NCBI RefSeq assembly: GCF_964204865.1
Contig: NC_135250.1
Coordinates: 11,780,001 to 11,844,000, forward strand
DNA length: 64,000 nt
Direction of reading: 5' to 3'
Source: Styela clava
Taxonomy: Eukaryota > Chordata > Ascidiacea > Stolidobranchia > Styelidae
Shown: in pieces, positions 50,802-63,921 of the stretch
Numbering within the stretch: position 1 is the first letter of the stretch
How the letters are laid out: each line of letters opens with the position of its first letter
Notes under the pieces: generated by a model
Seen by the model: the letters and a program-made list of their open reading frames with translations, nothing else
What the model was told of the DNA's origin: nothing
The model's database searches: none
Program-made: the position numbers and the translations under genes

Positions 50802-53800
50802 TTTTATGACGTCAACGTGACGTACGATAATCAAATACATTCATACAAATCCCACCATTTCAAAGTCTTTTCTTTTAAGATGAAGACAGACGACATTTTA
50901 TTGTGTATTATTTTTAAATAGTCAAGTATGGTGGTGAGACAAAAGCAAAGTTATTCGTCTGTCAGATGACACAAAGAAGATTTCGCTAAAGCGATGGTCT
51001 TCGTCTGGCTAAACTGTTAATTAGAGAATGGAAAGAAGTTGAATTGCTAGGCGATATATCAAAGTTGGAATGTACCGTAGTGTTGGAAGCAGCGAATCAC
51101 TGAAATCGTTCTATCGCATCATGTTTTAAGTTATAGACACTTCAAAATTTGATTAAAAACTGACGCATGCCTACATAGCGGATTGGCGCAATAAGCCAGC
51201 GCCGTATTTGTACGAAACGCACCATTTCAGCAATCTTGTCTTATCGGTACGCTCATGGACTTTTTTATTATTCGACTAAAATCCAATGTAACCTTGCTTC
51301 TGTTGTGAGTGGTACAAAAAATTATAAAACCTTGTTTCAATTTTATTAATTTCTTAATAGATAAGAGGCAGATACGTTTATTTTTCTATAAATAGTAGAA
51401 AATAAAGTAGTAGTAGAATATTCTAGGGTATGCTTGGAAAGCATGTTTTATAAAACGGCAATATATAATGGCATGCAAGTGAAATAAAACGGTACATTTG
51501 AAATAATAACATCACACAGATCGAGGAATTTTATGCAAATTCTACGAAAGCGATTTTGTGATGGTCTGGACTAACACTGATTAGCTGGATATTTGATCTC
51601 TTAATGGTTTTTACACAATATAGAAATATAGAACAAAGTCATTGGTCAACGTTGCCAACCATTTTGCCTGAGTTGCTTTTTTGGTCTGAATGTTCGCATG
51701 CGCGAGGCAAACTTCTTGATTAGTTAGTGTTTGTTCAATCACATACAGGAAGAAATACAAGGTAGACTGAACAATAATATGGCAAGTTATATAAAAAAAA
51801 AAACTTTGTCTAGAAAATTGTCCTGAATAAATATTTCATATAGTATTCTAAAAACAGATGCTGATATATAATTGAAGTACAGTGAAGTGAGTTGAATAAA
51901 TACAATGGTTTTCAATCACACATGAAAAATCATGAAAGTTCGTAAAACCAAACGGTTTCATTGATACAACGCTTGATTCATAACCCTGTTTCAGCAAGTT
52001 GGCAATATTTCATAAGGTAAATCCACATAAGTAGCAGTAGAGTAAGATCAACTATATATATGTATGTATAAACATACACTTTGTGCATAATAGAATAAGT
52101 TGTGAACTTTAAAAATATAAAATTGCCTAATTAAAAAATAATTCTTCTATTCATTCTTTTCAAATGGTAGAGGCAGTACACGCTTTCTTCTTGATTTCAC
52201 GAAAGGTATAAGTTCTTCAAAAAACAGGCTTATGTTCTTTGATAAACTCTTTTTACTTTTGACTGTAGCAGCAGAGGACGTTCTGCTGCTTTCAGGCGTT
52301 TTCTTTCCTACTTTCGGTGACGGCGTAGGTGATCTGTTTTGTCTTAGAATTAACTTAACAGGGGTAGTCGTGTCTTCTTTACCCCGGGGTGAAATTTTCT
52401 TCGCCCGCTTTGTGTGGATTTCAAACATTTTTGGGGTTTGCAAATTTTTATGACGTCAACGTGACGTACGATAATCAAATACATTCGTACAAATCCCACC
52501 ATTTCAAAGTCTTTTCTTTTAAGATGAAGACAGACGACATTTTATTGTGTATTATTTTTAAATAGTCAAGTGTGGTGGTGAGACAAAAGCAAAGTTATTC
52601 GTCTGTCAGATGACACAAAGTAGATTTCGCTAAAGCGATGGTCTTCGTCTGGCTAAACTGTTAATTAGAGAATGGAAAGAAGTTGAATTGCTAGGCGATA
52701 TATCAAAGTTGGAATGTACCGTAGTGTTGGAAGCAGCGAATCACTGAAATCGTTCTATCGCATCATGTTTTAAGTTATAGACACTTCAAAATTTGATTAA
52801 AAACTGACGCATGCCTACATAGCGGATTGGCGCAATAAGCCAGCGCCGTATTTGTACGAAACGCACCATTTCAGCAATCTTGTCTTATCGGTACGCTCAT
52901 GGACTTTTTTATTATTCGACTAAAATCCAATGTAACCTTGCTTCTGTTGTGAGTGGTACAAAAAATTATAAAACCTTGTTTCAATTTTATTAATTTCTTA
53001 ATAGATAAGAGGCAGATACGTTTATTTTTCTATAAATAGTAGAAAATAAAGTAGTAGTAGAATATTCTAGGGTATGCTTGGAAAGCATGTTTTATAAAAC
53101 GGCAATATATAATGGCATGCAAGTGAAATAAAACGGTACATTTAAAATAATAACATCACACAGATCGAGGAATTTTATGCAAATTCTACGAAAGCGATTT
53201 TGTGATGGTCTGGACTAACATTGATTAGCTGGATATTTGATCTCTTAATGCTTTTTACACCATATAGAACAAAGTCATTAGTCAACGTTGCCAACCATTT
53301 TGCCTAAGTTGCTTTTTTGGTCTGAATGTTCGCATGCGCGAGGCAAACTTCTTGATTAGTTAGTGTTTGTTCAATCACATACAGGAAGAAATACAAGGTA
53401 GACTGAACAATAATATGGCAAGTTATATAAAAAAAAAAACTTTGTCTAGAAAATTGTCCTGAATAAATATTTCATATAGTATTCTAAAAACAAATGCTGA
53501 TATATAATTGAAGTACAGTGAAGTGAGTTGAATAAATACAATGGTTTTCAATCACACATAAAAAATCATGAAAGTTTGTAAAACCAAACGGTTTCATTGA
53601 TACAACGCTTGATTCATAACCCTGTTTCAGCAAGTTGGCAATATTTCATAAGGTAAATCCACATAAGTAGCAGTGGAGTAAGATCAACTATATATATGTA
53701 TGTATAAACATACACTTTGTGCATAATAGAATAAGTTGTGAACTTTAAAAATATAAAATTGCCTAATTAAAAAATAATTCTTCTATTCATTCTTTTCAAA

Positions 53801-54078
53801 TGGTAGAGGCAGTACACGCTTTCTTCTTGATTTCACGAAAGGTATAAGTTCTTCAAAAAACAGGCTTATGTTCTTTGATAAACTCTTTTTACTTTTGACT
53901 GTAGCAGCAGAGGACGTTCTGCTGCTTTCAGGCGTTTTCTTTCCTACTTTCGGTGACGGCGTAGGTGATCTGTTTTGCTTTAGAATTAACTTAACAGGGG
54001 TAGTCATGTCTTTGTTACCCCGAGGTGAAATTTTCTTCGCCCGCTGTGTGTGGATTTCAAACATTTTTGGGGTTGGCG
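50802..54078. repeat. Direct tandem duplication, unit 1.64 kb
   Basis: 50802-52440 and 52446-54078 align along their whole length, offset 1644 bp, both beginning 'tttttatgacgtcaacgtga'. I count about 20 substitutions and one 9-bp indel, roughly 1 to 1.5 percent. The right copy continues into the intact MATCAP-like terminal exon; the left copy ends abruptly at 'ggggtttgcaaattttta'. The unit therefore holds the 3' part of that exon, its 3' UTR and downstream sequence. It could be a recent duplication or two haplotypes joined in assembly. Confidence 0.93.
52147..52443 (-). pseudogene. Truncated duplicate of the MATCAP-like terminal exon
   Basis: It encodes about 95 residues matching the C-terminus of the gene to its right, from TPKMFEIHT to the end LPLPFEKNE. 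The first 35 or so residues differ at about five positions; the rest is identical. There is no splice acceptor at its upstream edge, where it runs straight into the start of the second duplication unit, so it is probably not translated as such. Use as an alternative 3' end by read-through cannot be excluded. Confidence 0.8.
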
Positions 54079-57000
54079 GGGTAAGAGTTGTTGTTGTTGG
54101 AGCTGGGGTGATATTTCTAGGAATTCTTTCCTGCGGCATATGCAAATTAGAAGCACATGAAGGCACAATTGCATCTAGTGGAGTTACTTGTTTATCTTTT
54201 CGGGTCTTTCTCATTTCATCGGTCTTTGTTTCGTATTTAAATTCAGTTAACTCAAGTTTTGGAAGCCTATGTGCAGCAATCCATCCTGTTCTCTCTGTGC
54301 GACTCAAATCTTCCGAAGAAGAACTTGAATTTGAGTCATCTGAAGAACTTATGTGTATTGCAACTGAAGAGTAATAGTTATCACTTTTACGTCGCGCTGT
54401 TAAAAATTGTTTTCTTGGGATGCGATCAAAGCAATTATCCTGCACTTGTGATGAAGTGTAAGAATCAACATTATCATTTGATTTGTTTAAATCAGAGATC
54501 GGTTCATAAGAAATCTTTGTCTTATCTTCTGTATCGATATCAGTCGGTTCTTCTGAAATATCTTCATGGAATAATTCAAGTATTTTGTCATCAGAACTTG
54601 ATTCATCTGTGTGAGAAATGGCAGTTAAATAGAATGGTGTGGTAAGAAGTTCTGCGGTTGGCGTATAGTGTTAAGCGTCAGAAATACTGTTAAATCACAA
54701 CTCTGATTACTCTTGCATAGATTCGCATGCTTAAATCCTGAGGAGGATAAATATGTACAAATGGATAGCTGGATTCCTAGAGTGGGTCACATAACTGCTG
54801 GTTGGTTATCGCTTCCTTCACCATCTAAGTCCATTCATTTGAAACAAATAACTAGTTAACTATTCCCATATGCGACATGGACTGGTAACCGAACAAGACA
54901 ACCTAGTTCACCATTTGTTTATCAGCTTTGCTCACCATGAGATTTATATCAAAGACAGCTAACAAATCAAATTTTGATTAAAGATGAGCATTGATTGTCA
55001 ATGCTTTGCTTTAACTTAAAACAAAGTGTATTTTGATGATGGTTTAGCGCTTCGTAACAAAATGTATTCATTCCCACCTGTCAAACTTCTCTTTGATTTT
55101 GATAGCAGTTTAGAAGATAGGATTCTTTGTCTGGCTTCTATCATCTGTGCTCTTGGTGATTTTTTGATAATAACACGACTATTATTATTATTGTAATTTT
55201 TTAATTTGTCTTCTTTTGCTGTTGATGATCTTGCTGATTTTGGTGGGTTTATCTTTAACGCTAGCTCCCGTGGTAGAGGCTTTGACTTAGGGATTCCATT
55301 TATTCTAAGAAGGTTCCTGGTTAGATAATAATAACGATTATTTTCTTGATTTTCTGCTTATCACAGGTGATTAAAAATATGAGAGACCACAAAGGCCTAT
55401 AATCGGCCAAATCATTAAGTCTGGGTCATTGAGAAAGGTAGAAGCAGTATATATGACTTCTAAGAGCATATTCATAATTGCATACATTTCTTGGCGATAT
55501 ATGCTTATATAGAACAGAGGTTTTCAAATGAATCCCGCGACACCCTACAGCAGGGCTACTCAACTATTTTCATCGAAAGTCCACTTAGAAAGCTTCAAAA
55601 TTACTGGGGTCTGGATACAGAATATTTTTTTCATTAAATTAACGAAACGTCAAATGATGGCTCGCAAATATAGACACAAATGTCGCATATTGGTACCAGT
55701 TCGACAAACTGTATAGCTGTGTATTTGAATTGTATCAAAATCATCTAAAACTACCAAACAATGCTTATGCTGCCAAAATAAACAAGACAAAACAAACAAT
55801 TGAGACACTGTACCTCATATGTCGCTTGTAACTGTTCAAATCCTTCAAGAAATAAGGCGTCTTGAGACATTCTAGTCTTGCAATACGTTGTATTCGAGGC
55901 AAATCTTCAACAGTAACTTTTCCGGCGTATAATAAATTAAAGTTGATATGATCCAAATTTCGTAGAACATTCACCGCTCCTGGTGTTATAACAAAATAGT
56001 ACAATTTTAAAAAAATCAAAAAAACAATTGACCATGTTCACAATGCTTTGAGTATTACGAGCAAATGGGCACAAAACTCAAAAACTTCTCAAAAGGTTAA
56101 TCAAGTGTAGTATCCAGTATTCAAGTATCAAAAAAAGACTTTGAATCCTCCGCAATGAAAAAATATGATCTCTGATTCATATCATAATGCAGAGGTGTAC
56201 AACCTGCAGCCCGCAAAAAAGTGCCAATTTTGAATGAAGTTTTTAATTGAGCTTAATCTGGTATGTTTATGTGATTCCAGTCCAATTGCGAGTTCATGTT
56301 GCAAAGCCTATACCAGAGTCTAATTTATTATCTATGCCTATGACAGGACAATACTCTAATACCTAGCTTGTGTGAAGCGAACAATGCATGTCATAAGATC
56401 AATAACTAAAATTTTTGTGCATGCCACTACTAGAAAATCGATGTTGAAAAAGATGCGGCTCGCGGTTTCACCCAGATATTTGTATCTGACCCTTCTGTAT
56501 TAAAAGTTGCACACTCCTGTCAAAAGTGGAATCCACTGATATGCTGGTGGTTGAGGAAAATAATCAAAAATCTACGGTAAGTTTTGTGTTTCTTAATTAA
56601 GGCTTGTTCGAAGCTATCTCTCCATTTAAATATAGACTCATTTAACAACACACAACGCCAGGTTCACTATAAGTATACCTCTAAAGTAGCACTGGTCCCA
56701 TCCTTGTCCACCCAGTTGAGTGGCACCTCTACCTCTTTTCACCCTTACTATGTATTTCCATCTAACTTCTGGGTCTGAAGTATAAATGCTTAAATGATCG
56801 AATAATTCTCTGAAATTCATCTCAAGTGACATGCAAGCTGTATCTGAATAAATTGAATCAATATATACAATTACAAACTTTTATTAAAGAAATTGATGAA
56901 ATAGTTGGAACTAACAATGTGAATTGAATAAAAGTGAGTACGGTATGTTACTAATTTACTCAATCTATTGTATGCAAAACTTTTATGCAATTAGGTAAGT

Positions 57001-59382
57001 AAATTTAACATTCAATAATGCTGTGCTACCAAATGTTACAGAATTATCAGGCAAGTTCAATAACCCATACTCGCCCATACACAATTTTGATGTGCAGATT
57101 ATAACTGATGATAAAATAATAAAACACTTACAATATAACATTGCAGGACCCCAAAGAAGTTTCACTTTGGATTCAAAAGCAGTGTTGAGAGAGGCAAGAC
57201 CTTCCTCTGTGTCTTTGAGTGCTTGTGATTTAAACGAATGGAGTCCAAATTTGACACGATTAGCAAACCATGGCTGCAAACCATCATTGATACATCGAAA
57301 CTGTTGAATTGAAAAATACATAAAAGGACCATTGTTAGAATAAGATAAACCCAGTTTAAATTTCATTTCATATGTAAACGAATGCTTCCTGGTATATTAC
57401 CCTACCAACAGCTAGTGAAATGTAGCTTCTTTTTAAGAAGATTACATTTTAGGGCAAGATGTGCAAATCACAAAAAATACAATTTTTTCTAAACGCCATA
57501 TCTACTGTCCTTCACTCGGAACAAGAGTCTGCATAAGCAGCTATTTAATTTTGGAAGGACCAAATTCCTTGGGATTCAACATTTCCTACCCAATTTATTA
57601 CACCTTGGGTGAGGGAATGAGCATGGGATTTGAACCAGAGATTTTAGCCTGGGATGCCATAACGTTAGAACATTAACTACCAGGTCACCACACCCACACA
57701 TTCAATCTTAGTATGAAACAGGCAAAACGGAGGTACAAAGTCAACTGTGAAATGAGAAGAAATTATCAAAACTTTCAAATTACACATACAAAATGAGTTC
57801 CAATCTCATGATTTGAGAGATTTAAAATTCCTGTTTCTCTGAAGTACATGTTGTCATTTGCTGTTTTAACCCACATTGAAAAATTTCTTCTTTCTGGCTG
57901 ATTGTATTTATTCAATGGACCAGTCCAAGCCATCTTTCCGCTGAAAAGAATTTCGTTTAATGAGCTTAGTGGGAAAACATATGCGTTGCACTACTAATCA
58001 TGAATACGTACATTTATTCACCCTCGTGTTGAAGCCCCAATCCCAATCAATTATACTATAGTCGACCATCAAGGTTTGGAAGTTATTTGATGCAGATTTT
58101 ATGGAGGCACCATTTGGAAATGATGAAATATTTATCATCGCCTAATTGAGCAATAGGATAATTACCAGCAAGCCAAGCCACAATGAGTTTAGTGTTTTCA
58201 ATTGAAATTTGCGGTTTTGGGAATTCTTTATGAATGTCTGTTGCATAACAACCTGATACAGTCATGAAAATCCACCAGGATTCAGAAAAATATTATTAGA
58301 ATTAGAGAGAAGAAAACTGAGAATATAATTATGTCTAAACATTGTCAGCCTCCAGGTTTTTGTGGCTAAGTTGGTAAAGGAAGTTTGTTGGATCAGCACA
58401 ACTCAAATTTTATTTCATATTTTCCAATAACGAATAATGAAAGCAAATGTTAGCGAACCTGCAATCTAAATCATCGGAGAAATACACAGACATCATTCCA
58501 TCAACACCATGCTCAACTAAATAGTTATGTATTACTTCACTCGCACGATTAACATCAATTCTTTTTCCATAAGCTGCTTCAATAAAACTTCCATCATTAC
58601 TGTATTGATCACGCACCTGTAAATTTTTATGCAAATTTAGCATAAACAAAAGATGGTTTTTAGATGTCTTGAAGTTAAATTTGTCAGTACCTTATTCAAG
58701 ATTGTGGTTGCCTCTTGGAAAAGCTCAGTTTCAACAGGAACGCATTTCTTGTGAAGCCATTTCTCACTTCTGTGTGGTCGAAATTTTGGCAATGTTCCAT
58801 GATTGAAAAATCTGTAAAAGTTTAGAGCAGTTATGTTTTTTTCATCAATATATGACATAAGTTTGAAGTAATTAGAAATGACAATTTTGAACATTTTTTT
58901 AACTGGCAATCTAACAAATAACCTAATCCTGACAAATTGGAACATGCAGAAATTTAAACAATAATAAAATACTAAAAATAACAAGTTTTGGAGCTAGCAA
59001 ATATAATCAATGTATATATTGATAACAAGCTTGACATCATTTGAAATTTGAGTTATGAAGTGCAATAATATGGAGTACTGAGTTCTGCATTGAGTCAATA
59101 CCAGCTTCTTAATAAATAAATACTATTATATTTTAAACAATCATAATTTTACCAACTAAAATACGAGCAACTACAGTGTTTTATTGTCCATAATATGATT
59201 GTCATATGATTCAGTATCGAAAGCTATTTCAATACACTAACAGTAAAATAATAATATTTTTACTTTTCCTTTTCTTCTTTTAAAATTGCACGATTTCCAT
59301 TACGTTTGGTCCCATTTTTAAAAGTAAAGCGACTTGTTTTTCCCCATGGTGAATTGTCGACTTCATTCTTACGAGCTGACAT
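53783..59382 (-). CDS. MATCAP-like tubulin tyrosine carboxypeptidase (DUF1704/KIAA0895 family)
   Basis: Exons read from the right: 59264-59382 (start MSARKNEVDNSPWGK), 58691-58811, 58459-58616, about 58165-58252, 57790-57940, 57132-57300, 56679-56843, 55814-55979, 55078-55316 and 53783-54606. The metalloprotease signature HEIGTH ends the 57790-57940 exon. TEEGLASL, with the likely third metal ligand, lies in the next exon. It is followed by LLWGPAMLYYTA, DPEVRWKYIVRVKRG, WDQCYFRGAVNVLRNLDHIN and YAGKVTVEDLPRIQRIA, all family blocks. MATCAP enzymes remove the C-terminal tyrosine of alpha-tubulin. The last two exons add about 350 Ser- and Lys-rich, probably disordered residues. All junctions keep phase except those around the 58165-58252 exon, which I could not reconcile. 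An upstream exon may exist, since an acceptor precedes the chosen ATG. Confidence 0.85.
54735..54960 (+). mobile_element. SINE fragment in the last MATCAP-like intron
   Basis: The body phrases 'cgcttccttcaccatctaag', 'ctattcccatatgcgacatg' and 'ggactggtaaccgaacaaga' match the SINE at 20088-20440. It is inserted antisense to the host gene. Confidence 0.7.
57600..57690 (-). mobile_element. tRNA-like SINE head in a MATCAP-like intron
   Basis: On the minus strand it reads gtgacctggtagttaatg, then a long middle, then the B box ggttcaaatccc and a closing stem 'ttccctcaccc' that can pair with 'gggtgtgg'. It resembles a tRNA-Leu or tRNA-Ser derived head. A degenerate tRNA gene is the alternative. 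Confidence 0.55.
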
Positions 59383-61521
59383 ATCCTCTTGACTTTCCAG
59401 GGAACTGCATCTGGTAGTCAGGCCGTTTCTGTGTTTTTAGTAAGTAAGTTGAATTTGACGAACCATATTGAATGGAATGTTACTAATCCTGTAATCAGCG
59501 TTGCACACAAGCCCGAAGAGAATATGCGGAATTTCCCTAAATTAATGACCGTGACGATAAAAGCGTAAGGTTGTAACCATGGTATCCACATAATGTGACA
59601 GGAGTCTAGTCCGGTGTAATTTTCTTGTAATAATGACATACACCATACAAAATGAACTCACCAAACATAGCTCTGCTCATCAGTAATATGCTGCCTAGAG
59701 TAAAAGAAGAAAGTATACGCCTATCACTGCATTCCGTCGGTTTACTTATTTACATAAATGTTAGGAACATGCTTGTCAACGATTGTCACCCCACAAGTTG
59801 GGTGTATGGGATAACTATACAAAACATTTATTTTTGACTCCGCCGTGGAAAGACAAAGTGACACAAAAAGCCGAAGATAAACCCAATTTAAAAAACTCAA
59901 ATGGGGCACAAACATGCGGTTGCCACGTGAAAGTACAATATGAGAAATCTTATATCCTCATTTGGTATAAGAGCAAAAACAGGACCAGACAAATCTCTTA
60001 TTCAGATCCAATAACTACGCCTGTAATGTTAACTTGAAAGCCGCTACCATATCTGTGATCAGTCGGATCATTTTCACCAAATGACTGAGCGCGAGTGATA
60101 AATATTAAAACTTCCGCTCATTCTTAAAACTTCTGTCACGTGGTTTACCAGAAGCGCGCATCATTATGTTATCTCTGGCCATCGTCAGACTTCCCTATAC
60201 AAGGTAGATGTTTTATCATTATGCTACACTGGACAACAGCAAAATTGTTAATTCCAACCCAGACTAAATGATACCCCAAATTAATACTGAAACACATCTA
60301 TCACAAACAGGATCACTATTTAGATACAGTATCAACAACCACATGTTTGCAAAATCATCCCACGTCAGACATCCCATTATCACTAAAACAGTAATATAAA
60401 ACACAAGGGCTACACACATTTAAATGCTTTATATTGGAAGAAAATAAGATAACTATAAGAACAATTCTTCCATTATAGGAACAATTACGCATATCTATTC
60501 TAATCATTATTTAATTGCATGTTTTTGATTGTACCCAGTTAATTATATTTGAACATACATGAATCACATAAAATTAACAAACATCAGAGACTGAAGAATT
60601 TTGAAACTACAGGACGAACAACATGTAACAATCTGAAATTGTAATTAAAATTTTAAAATATCGGAATAAAAATCAAACAAAACTTTGCAAAGATAAAATC
60701 AATTCGAAAGATGCAAGGTAAAAAAAAAGTACCATAAGTTCATGAAAATGTGTCGTATAAGTATTAATTGCCCGAGGTAATCATTTTGCTTCATTTGCTA
60801 CAGAAAAATTGCTAGACTGGTGTTATATAATATTTGCAGAATAAATCCATCAAAAATCTGAGAGTTGAAAATCAGTTGCTTTTAGAGCACAGTCTAATTT
60901 AAAAACATTTTTTCATTAAAAGGCACTGACATCCACCAAATACTTTATTTATTCACTCAACTGAAACTCAAAAATCTTAATTTTAATTTACATGGCACCA
61001 TAATTATTGACATTAACCTCATTACCTTATGCTTTTGGCTCAATATAAAGTTTAACATTTTGAGATCGTCACGTGAGTAAAAATATTAGATTACTGGGTA
61101 ACAACAAAATAAGTACCACTTAAAAATAATCAAAAACCAAGTAAATGAAGAGGAACAATGCAAGTAAGTAATATGGAGTATAAGAGTAATAATATTAAAT
61201 ATATGACACAAGTTGAAAGGCATTTCATACATTTCACACAATGGCATTATAAAACAAAATAGTATGACAATAATATATAAGGATATATTGGCAGATTAAC
61301 GTATACACAATGTTAAATTGGCAAATTAATATATAGACAATGATAAGATATTGGACCACATTTATAACCAAGTAAACTATTGCTATTTGTCAAACATAAA
61401 TTGGGTTAAGTTCTTTAATGCATATATAAAAACAGACAAGTACCGGTACGTCTATACCATATTCTGTGTCCGACTCCTTTAAAGACGATTTTTTTTTAAA
61501 CAAAAATGATTTAAAAAAAAT
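59383..61521. other. Intergenic between KANK and MATCAP-like genes
   Basis: No coding exon, RNA gene or transposon protein is supported. The left edge should contain the MATCAP-like promoter or 5' UTR, including the branch and acceptor text 'ttactaaaaacacag' on the minus strand near 59430. The right edge should hold the KANK 3' UTR. The frames near 59783 and 59652 look incidental. Confidence 0.45.
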
Positions 61522-63921
61522 TCAATCTAGTTTTAATTGAACATATAAAAGAACGGCAATATCTCGTTGACCACTCTCCATTGCAATGTTGATTGCAGCA
61601 CTGCCATCCTGAAAAAGAAATGAGAAATTTGAACAATTGTCTCAGGACTGTGGAGTTTGACAGGTTTTCACATGAGTCGTATATTCAAATTCCCGTGTAG
61701 GAGTCAAAATTTCGAATTGACGGGAATGAGAGCTATAGTGGAAAGCCTGACTTCTATGGTGATATAAATAATCAAATTTTTCTTACAGAAATTCAAGACA
61801 CATTGAGAAGAAACCTAGCAATAGCCAAAGTTTTGTTAGCAATATCTGATTTTTGAAGCTGGAGTTGAGTGTTGAATATTTACAATCAAAATTTGAAGAC
61901 AAAGTCATTTTTTTATTCAACGGCAGTCAGAGTTAAAATTTTCTATCAACCCGGACTATGAGTAGAGAGCCGGAGTCGATAGTAAATATCCCGGACTCCA
62001 CAGCCCTGGATATTTGCAAGTGCAAGTAGTTAAATTTTTTGAATGAAAAAATTGCAAGAATGCTTATTTTATTACTTGTCCTACACACTTTTCTAGCCAA
62101 CATGAATACTAACCAGGAAATTATGAACAAACAGTATTTCATAGAAACATTACAAGTTCAATTAAGACACAATTACTTACATGATCTGTTATTGTTGGAT
62201 CGCAATCTGGATCAGCCAGCAATAATTTAACAATATCAATATGTCCATGTTCCGTAGCACACATCAATGCTGTTGAGCCGTCCTCATCTTGGGAATTGAT
62301 ATCGGCCCCAGCTTTCAACAGCAGTTTTGCAGCAGGAAGACAACCATGACTTACAGCCAACATGAGAGCAGTTTGACCTGCTCGTTTAGCATGAAGACTG
62401 ACATCTGCTCTCTGAAATATAATGGTGAATCTTGTATTAGTTCGTTAATGGGATTCGTTAATAGCAGTTGATTTGATCATGTGCTGCAGCATAAGTCAAG
62501 CGACAAGAATATAACATAATAGTTAATGTTGAAACCTGGAATTGACCCAAAACTACATCTTAATGTGGGCCTGTTGGTTAAAGCGTTGGGCTTAACGATG
62601 ATGACGTCACAGTTTAAAAAGTTCGAGTTCAAATCCCTTGCTCACCACCTCAGGCAGGATATAATAAATGGGTAGGCAATGCCAAACCAAAAAGATTCTG
62701 GCCCATCACATTGTTAGGAGTGAAAAGAATATAAATATGTCGCATGAAAAACAATACAAAAACGTACACTAAAGTAACTACCTATTACGGTACATTGTAA
62801 AAATTTCAGCTTTTTTTTCTCAAGTTGGCTCTAGTACTGTGGTTCTCAACCTTTTACTCACTGCGTACCACTTTAGTATTTCTTACTCTGGCCGCGTACC
62901 ACCGACAAAGTCCCGTTTTTTTTGAGTGGAGAACAATGGCACAATAAACCTGCCGAGGGAGTATTTTATTTTGTGGTATTACATTCATTTTTAGAGCTCT
63001 GTCCAAAGTTTTAACGGATCAATTATATGCATCGACGATCTGTAAATACAAGGACTGGTAGCGCTATAAACGCTGTTCAGCGAATACATGCAGTAAGGAT
63101 ACACAAGAAGCGTTGCTCAAATGTTGAACATCGCAATAAATCGATGGTGCTTGCGTACCACTTGAAAAGCTCCCGCGTACCACAGGTTGAGAACTGCTCT
63201 AGTACTACTTTTATTCAGTAATTTAACTATATAATAAATACAAAATTAAACAACCAATCAAAAATTAAAAATGCTTACCGAAAACAATGCAGCAATTGCT
63301 TGAACTTCAAATTCTGTTTGTATTTGTGTGATAGCGGCAAGCATACTTGCAGTATATCCTGCATTATTGTATATATCCACATCCAACTCAGCAATATCAG
63401 CAAGTGTATATACCAGTCCAAAATTGCCGTGAGATATTGCATAGTGAAGAGCAGAGTTACCCTAAAAAATATTGATTTTTAAATACATAAGTATATTAGA
63501 GAATGTCGAGGCCCATTCCTAGACGTACAGATTTATCAGTGAACAACACAAAAGAATGCCATGCTATTGCAACATGGACGCAAGTGACTAATCATCATAT
63601 CTTGAGTTGACGGCTATATCCCAAAGAGGTGAAACTTGAAAAATCTGTTTTAGGAAAACGAAAGAACTTTATTCGCCCTTTTTAAAATAAAAACTTTTTG
63701 AAAAATCAACATCCGCGAATTTATCTCGAAAACAGAAATTAAATTTCTATATAGAAAATATAACAACATACCGTTGAATCCGTAGCATTGACAATTTTTT
63801 TCAAAACCTCTGAAGATATACTTTTGACCTCGAAAGCAAAATCTTTTATATAATCCGGTCTTGAAGTAGGCAATGATGAGATGGCCATCCACTCCTGCTG
63901 GAGTTTGAAAAGAGAGTTCTC
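61522..63921 (-). CDS. KANK family protein, C-terminal ankyrin part (5' end off window)
   Basis: Four exons in phase give the last 216 residues: 63772-63921, 63279-63461, 62181-62411 and 61522-61608. The first carries the KANK linker just before the ankyrins ([12 protein letters not shown]...[10 protein letters not shown]). Next come ankyrin repeats [63 protein letters not shown] and [20 protein letters not shown]. The final repeat is [20 protein letters not shown], followed by a short end. KANK proteins use this ankyrin domain to bind KIF21A and an N-terminal KN motif to bind talin, linking focal adhesions to cortical microtubules. The KN motif and coiled coil must lie beyond 64000. Which vertebrate KANK is closest cannot be told. 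Confidence 0.93.
62570..62720 (+). mobile_element. tRNA-derived SINE (second family) in a KANK intron
   Basis: The head 'gggcctgttggttaaagcgt', 'gggcttaacgatgatgacgt' and the B box 'gagttcaaatccc' match 18560-18674. The downstream part, 'ataataaatgggtaggcaat', is the likely body. Confidence 0.7.
62837..63196. mobile_element. hAT MITE in a KANK intron (360 bp)
   Basis: The left end ctgtggttctcaacct and right end aggttgagaactg are inverted. The 8-bp target duplication ctctagta is perfect, at 62829-62836 and 63197-63204. Subterminal 'cgcgtaccac' and 'gcgtaccact' repeats are typical of the family. No transposase is present. Confidence 0.92.

Noticed and set aside
53868..54374. 168-codon plus-strand frame
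   Set aside because: It is antisense to the MATCAP-like terminal exon, whose frame continues in phase from conserved upstream exons.
62570..62660. Possible tRNA gene
   Set aside because: It has a B box, but the arms do not close into a clean cloverleaf and it matches another interspersed copy at 18560, so it is called a SINE.
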